Below are positions 13,210 to 15,530 of a stretch of DNA of 15,530 nt, in pieces; position 1 is the stretch's first letter; the number at the start of each line of letters is the position of its first letter. The stretch is from the NCBI GenBank assembly GCA_903837815.1, contig CAILWD010000686.1:1-15530 (forward strand), written 5' to 3'. Both the position numbers and the translations under genes were made by a program. Under the pieces are notes generated by a model. That model was not told where the DNA came from and did not search any database. It saw only the letters and a program-made list of their open reading frames with translations. The stretch comes from an uncultured Chloroflexota bacterium. GTDB taxonomy: Bacteria > Chloroflexota > Anaerolineae > Anaerolineales > Villigracilaceae.

Positions 13210-13677
13210 TTACACGTTTGGTCGTACAATCACGAACGCTTCATTCTTCGCCAGTTCTTCCAACTGTGCGCGGCTTGGGCGTTTCGGCAGTCCATGAGCC
13301 TTTTCCATAATCAAGCCGATCATGCGCGGATGACGTTCGAGGCGCACTTCCATAAAATCGGCAAATGTCGCAGGGTCGGTGACAATCTCCGCCGTGCCGT
13401 GAACGTGCTTTGCGCCCACGCGCAACTCCACCTGCGGATTCGACTGGATGTTGCGCACCCAATCTGCGTTGAGTCCGCGCGCCGCGCCGAGATAGTAGTC
13501 TTTGCCAATCTTTTCATATTGAAGAGGAGTCACCCGCTTCTTTCCAGACTTCCTGCCCGTCGTGGTCAACAGGACGATGAACCCGCCGATGACTGGCCCC
13601 AATCCAATCGCATACAACACGCGATGAATTTTTTGGATGTTCTTCATTTTTGACCAGTCGAAAGCAACGGATTTCAT
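13210..13677 (-). CDS. Deazaflavin (F420)-dependent nitroreductase-family protein
   Basis: The 155-residue protein matches the Ddn-like family, which uses reduced F420 to reduce quinones, nitro compounds and other acceptors. The core motif is TTTGRKSGKKRVTPL (38-52), followed by YYLGAARGLNADWVRNIQSN (61-80), the usual cofactor-binding region (GRxSGxxRxxPL, then W...N...NP). The N-terminus (17-37) is hydrophobic and may lie on the membrane, as is known for Ddn. It starts 65 bases after the HlyD-like gene and ends 20 bases before ATPase 1. The spacing suits an operon, although a redox enzyme is unexpected inside an exporter cluster. AGGA lies 9 bases before the ATG. A downstream Met at residue 11 is a possible alternative start. 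The substrate cannot be told. Confidence 0.88.
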   Translation of the reverse strand: MKSVAFDWSKMKNIQKIHRVLYAIGLGPVIGGFIVLLTTTGRKSGKKRVTPLQYEKIGKDYYLGAARGLNADWVRNIQSNPQVELRVGAKHVHGTAEIVTDPATFADFMEVRLERHPRMIGLIMEKAHGLPKRPSRAQLEELAKNEAFVIVRPNV

Positions 13678-13697
13678 AGCATTATCCTTTTACTGGC

Positions 13698-13718
13698 AAG
13701 TGGTCTCGATACTCGACC
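13698..13718. repeat. Small inverted repeat GTGGTC...GACCAC
   Basis: A 6-base stem flanks TCGATACTC in the spacer between the HlyD-like gene and the oxidoreductase. It is followed by ACTATTCACTATTCACTT, a short direct repeat. It looks like a minimal dispersed palindromic repeat rather than a terminator, so co-transcription is not excluded. Confidence 0.4.
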
Positions 13719-13741
13719 ACCAACTATTCACTATTCACTTC

Positions 13742-15190
13742 TTACTTAAACGCCACATCCGCCGGCATCCCGATCTTCAACTTCACATCGGGGTCATTGA
13801 CCTTCAACTTGATGGCGTAGACCGTGCTGGAGCGACCTTCGACGGTTTGGACGTTGCGCGGGGTGAACTCGGCTTTGTCAGCGATTTGGATCACTTCGGC
13901 GGTGAAGGTCAGGTCAGGAAATGAATCAACCGTCAGTTCGGCTTGCTGACCGAGCGAGACTTCGCCGTAGCGGTTTTCGGGGACGTAGACCGTGATGGTC
14001 AGGTTGTTCAATTCGCCGAGGACAAACGCCGTCGCGCCGGGTTGGACAAATTCGCCCACTTCCACGTTGCGGGTGAGGACGACGCCATTCATCGGCGCGG
14101 AGATGGTCAACTTGGCGATTTGGGTATCGAGCAAATCAAGATTCGCCTGCGCCTGCCCCACCGCCATTTGTGCCTGCTCCGCCGCCGCCTGCGCCTGTGA
14201 CAGCGCGCCTTCCGCCGCCGTCACCGCCGTAGACTGTTCGCCCGTCTGGAATTTTCGTAAATAATCGAGCGCCGCGTAATAACGTTCCTGCGCCACCGAA
14301 ACTTCGGCGCGAAGCAAAAGCACATCATCCGCCGCCTGCGTGTCGAGAAGTTCGTTGTAGGCTTTCTGGGCATCGTCCAGTTCCTGCTCTGCGGCGTCGA
14401 AAAGGTTGTCGCTCACCTCAGAAAGGTGGTCGTCGCCGCGACAGCCGTACACCAGGTTGGTTAATTTCTTGTTATCCACCACATAACCTTCATTGGTTCC
14501 GCAGTGGGTGCTGTTGTATTTTCCAACGGGCGCATTGGCGTCGGCGGAATTTTGCGCGAGGTTGTCCACATCCTTCGCCAACAGGTAGGCAAGCCGCGCG
14601 TCGAGCAGGCGTTTTTCCGCTTTCAGGAATTCAGACTTCTCGACAGAGGTCTCGACATTTTCCAGTTTGGCGCGGGCTTCTTCCATCGACTTAAGAGCAA
14701 TATCCACCTGGTCTTGCGCGGATTTGAGTTGCTCTGCGCGGGAGAAGTACCAATCGGGCTGCTCGAAGCGGTTCGGGTCTTTCGAGAACCAATCCGCCAC
14801 GCGGGTCTTTTTATCCTGCGCAAGCGCGGCTTCGAGCGCGATTTGATACTGGCTCTGTGCGGTGGATAATCCGCTTTGGGCGGTCTTCGCTCCCGCTTTG
14901 GCAGATTCCAAACTGGCGGCGGCAACAGCCCGCTGGGCGGCGAGCAGGCTCGGGTCGAGTTGAATCAGCGGGTCATCCGACGCAACCGCCTGACCTTCCT
15001 CCGCGAGGACTTCGGTCACCTTGCCAGCCATTTCAGGCGCGACGTTCACCTGCGTGGCCTCGATGGTTCCAGAGGCGGTCAACGCGCCGTTTTTATCCGA
15101 AAGAATCTGCGTGGCGATAAAGTAGACGCTGACGGCGATAAGTAAAACAACGATGACAATCGCTTGCACGGGGGGACGTTTGTGGTTCAT
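13742..15190 (-). CDS. HlyD/YbhG-type membrane fusion protein (periplasmic adaptor) of an ABC exporter
   Basis: A 482-residue protein. One membrane anchor (about 10-28) is followed by a biotinyl/lipoyl-like half (ASGTIEATQVNVAPEMAGKV, 39-58; GQAVASDDPLIQLD, 66-79). A long Ala/Gln-rich coiled coil spans about 82-205 and 262-358, and the second lipoyl half ISAPMNGVVLTRNVEVGEFV (363-382) leads into beta-barrel strands. The coiled-coil hairpin is broken at its tip (about 212-258) by an insert with two cysteines (C230 and C250) that looks globular. The long frame to 15253 is trimmed: its first 21 residues come from an intergenic repeat, and AAAGGAG lies 6 bases before ATG 15190. The adaptor connects the ABC-2 permease upstream with the two ATPases downstream. 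In a phylum with disputed outer-membrane status, its outer partner is unclear. Confidence 0.93.
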   Translation of the reverse strand: MNHKRPPVQAIVIVVLLIAVSVYFIATQILSDKNGALTASGTIEATQVNVAPEMAGKVTEVLAEEGQAVASDDPLIQLDPSLLAAQRAVAAASLESAKAGAKTAQSGLSTAQSQYQIALEAALAQDKKTRVADWFSKDPNRFEQPDWYFSRAEQLKSAQDQVDIALKSMEEARAKLENVETSVEKSEFLKAEKRLLDARLAYLLAKDVDNLAQNSADANAPVGKYNSTHCGTNEGYVVDNKKLTNLVYGCRGDDHLSEVSDNLFDAAEQELDDAQKAYNELLDTQAADDVLLLRAEVSVAQERYYAALDYLRKFQTGEQSTAVTAAEGALSQAQAAAEQAQMAVGQAQANLDLLDTQIAKLTISAPMNGVVLTRNVEVGEFVQPGATAFVLGELNNLTITVYVPENRYGEVSLGQQAELTVDSFPDLTFTAEVIQIADKAEFTPRNVQTVEGRSSTVYAIKLKVNDPDVKLKIGMPADVAFK

Positions 15191-15196
15191 GGAAAT

Positions 15197-15203
15197 CTCC
15201 TTT
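15197..15203 (-). promoter_or_regulatory. Ribosome binding site choosing the ATG at 15190
   Basis: AAAGGAG on the minus strand, 6 bases before ATG. It overlaps the edge of the intergenic palindrome that forms the spurious upstream extension. Confidence 0.75.
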
Positions 15204-15207
15204 GTCT

Positions 15208-15231
15208 CCCCTCTCCTAAAACGGAGAGGGG
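15208..15231. repeat. Intergenic palindrome CCCCTCTCC / GGAGAGGGG
   Basis: A perfect 9-base stem (15208-15216 and 15223-15231) encloses TAAAAC, followed by TCGGGGGTGAGG. Elements of this form are, from memory, dispersed in many bacterial genomes. It occupies the 55-base spacer between the permease stop and the HlyD-like start. No T-run follows on the minus strand, so read-through is expected. Confidence 0.7.
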
Positions 15232-15245
15232 TCGGGGGTGAGGTT

Positions 15246-15530
15246 TTAGTCAAGTCGCTTGCGGAAGCGCAGCGCGGCGGCGGTCATAATGCCGATGGCA
15301 AAAAGCGTCATGGCAATCACATCGGTCTGAATCATCACCAGGCTGACATCCTTCAACAACAGCGAGCGGATGATGACCAGGTAATACCGCAGGGGCATTA
15401 GATAGGAAAACCAACGCAGCACGGCGGGCATGGCTTCGAGCGGAAAGAAAAATCCCGAAAGGAAGATACTCGGCAGCAGGGTCATCCACACGGTCAGCAT
15501 GGCTTCCTGTTGGGTGTTGGCAATGGTGGA
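15246..15530 (-). CDS. ABC-2 type permease, C-terminal part (YbhR/YbhS-like), cut by window edge
   Basis: The frame is open to the right edge; only the last 94 residues are seen. It starts with STIANTQQEAMLTVWMTLLP and carries the SGFFFPLEAMP turn, then the typical SYLMPLRYYLVIIRSLLLK segment and a final membrane helix before RFRKRLD. These are hallmarks of ABC-2 exporter permeases. About three membrane helices fall in the visible part. It would form the channel used by the two ATPases. In E. coli the adaptor precedes ATPase and permeases; here a permease precedes the adaptor. The rest of the gene, and perhaps a second permease, should lie to the right. Confidence 0.9.
   Translation of the reverse strand, partial: STIANTQQEAMLTVWMTLLPSIFLSGFFFPLEAMPAVLRWFSYLMPLRYYLVIIRSLLLKDVSLVMIQTDVIAMTLFAIGIMTAAALRFRKRLD

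Noticed and set aside
15191..15253. N-terminal extension of the HlyD-like protein
   Set aside because: The 21 residues (SPPTPLR-type) come from the intergenic palindrome, and AAAGGAG precedes ATG 15190.

Overview
The window looks like chromosomal DNA from a Chloroflexota bacterium, most likely class Anaerolineae. This is inferred from protein content and from memory of the group: lipoproteins with Thr/Pro-rich linkers and NBR1-type Ig-like domains, a deazaflavin (F420)-type oxidoreductase, helicase-associated XPB/Ssl2-like proteins, and many short palindromic repeats between and inside genes. Except for one 63-residue PspC gene, every gene I can support is on the minus strand, so transcription runs right to left. 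Both ends are truncated genes. No tRNA, rRNA, CRISPR array or insertion sequence was seen.

Layout, left to right. (1) 1-2040: the N-terminal 680 codons of a UvrA-type ABC ATPase lacking the UvrB-binding domain (UvrA2 class), followed by a repeat-bearing spacer. (2) 2258-4499: an unrecognised 303-residue protein downstream of a GAF-GGDEF diguanylate cyclase, probably one operon with a candidate promoter at 4553-4558. (3) 4757-8108: three tandem paralogous lipoproteins, each with lipoprotein signal, Thr/Pro linker and NBR1-type Ig-like domain, but with differing C-terminal parts; strong hairpins separate them. (4) 8248-10859: a helicase-associated protein without a helicase motor and a YegS/DagK-type lipid kinase. 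(5) 11009-11200: the PspC-domain protein on the plus strand, convergent with the next block. (6) 11266-15530: an ABC exporter cluster of YbhGFSR type: ABC-2 permease (partial), HlyD-like membrane fusion protein, F420-type oxidoreductase, and two ATPases that overlap by 8 bases.

How the genes work together. Block 6 should form one export machine: permease plus two different ATPases, linked to an HlyD-family periplasmic or surface adaptor. The ATPases carry complementary degenerate motifs, so the pair would have one good and one weak ATP site. Block 3 is surface-exposed and looks like a locally duplicated family. The cyclase links block 2 to c-di-GMP signalling.

The most unusual signal is a dispersed short palindromic repeat (arms around a TTCGA...CTCAG core). 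It lies in frame inside four protein-coding genes here (UvrA2, the helicase-associated protein and both ABC ATPases), in both orientations, and adds peptides at variable positions in otherwise conserved proteins. Several other palindromic repeat families fill the intergenic spaces. No unambiguous new defence or biosynthetic system was found.
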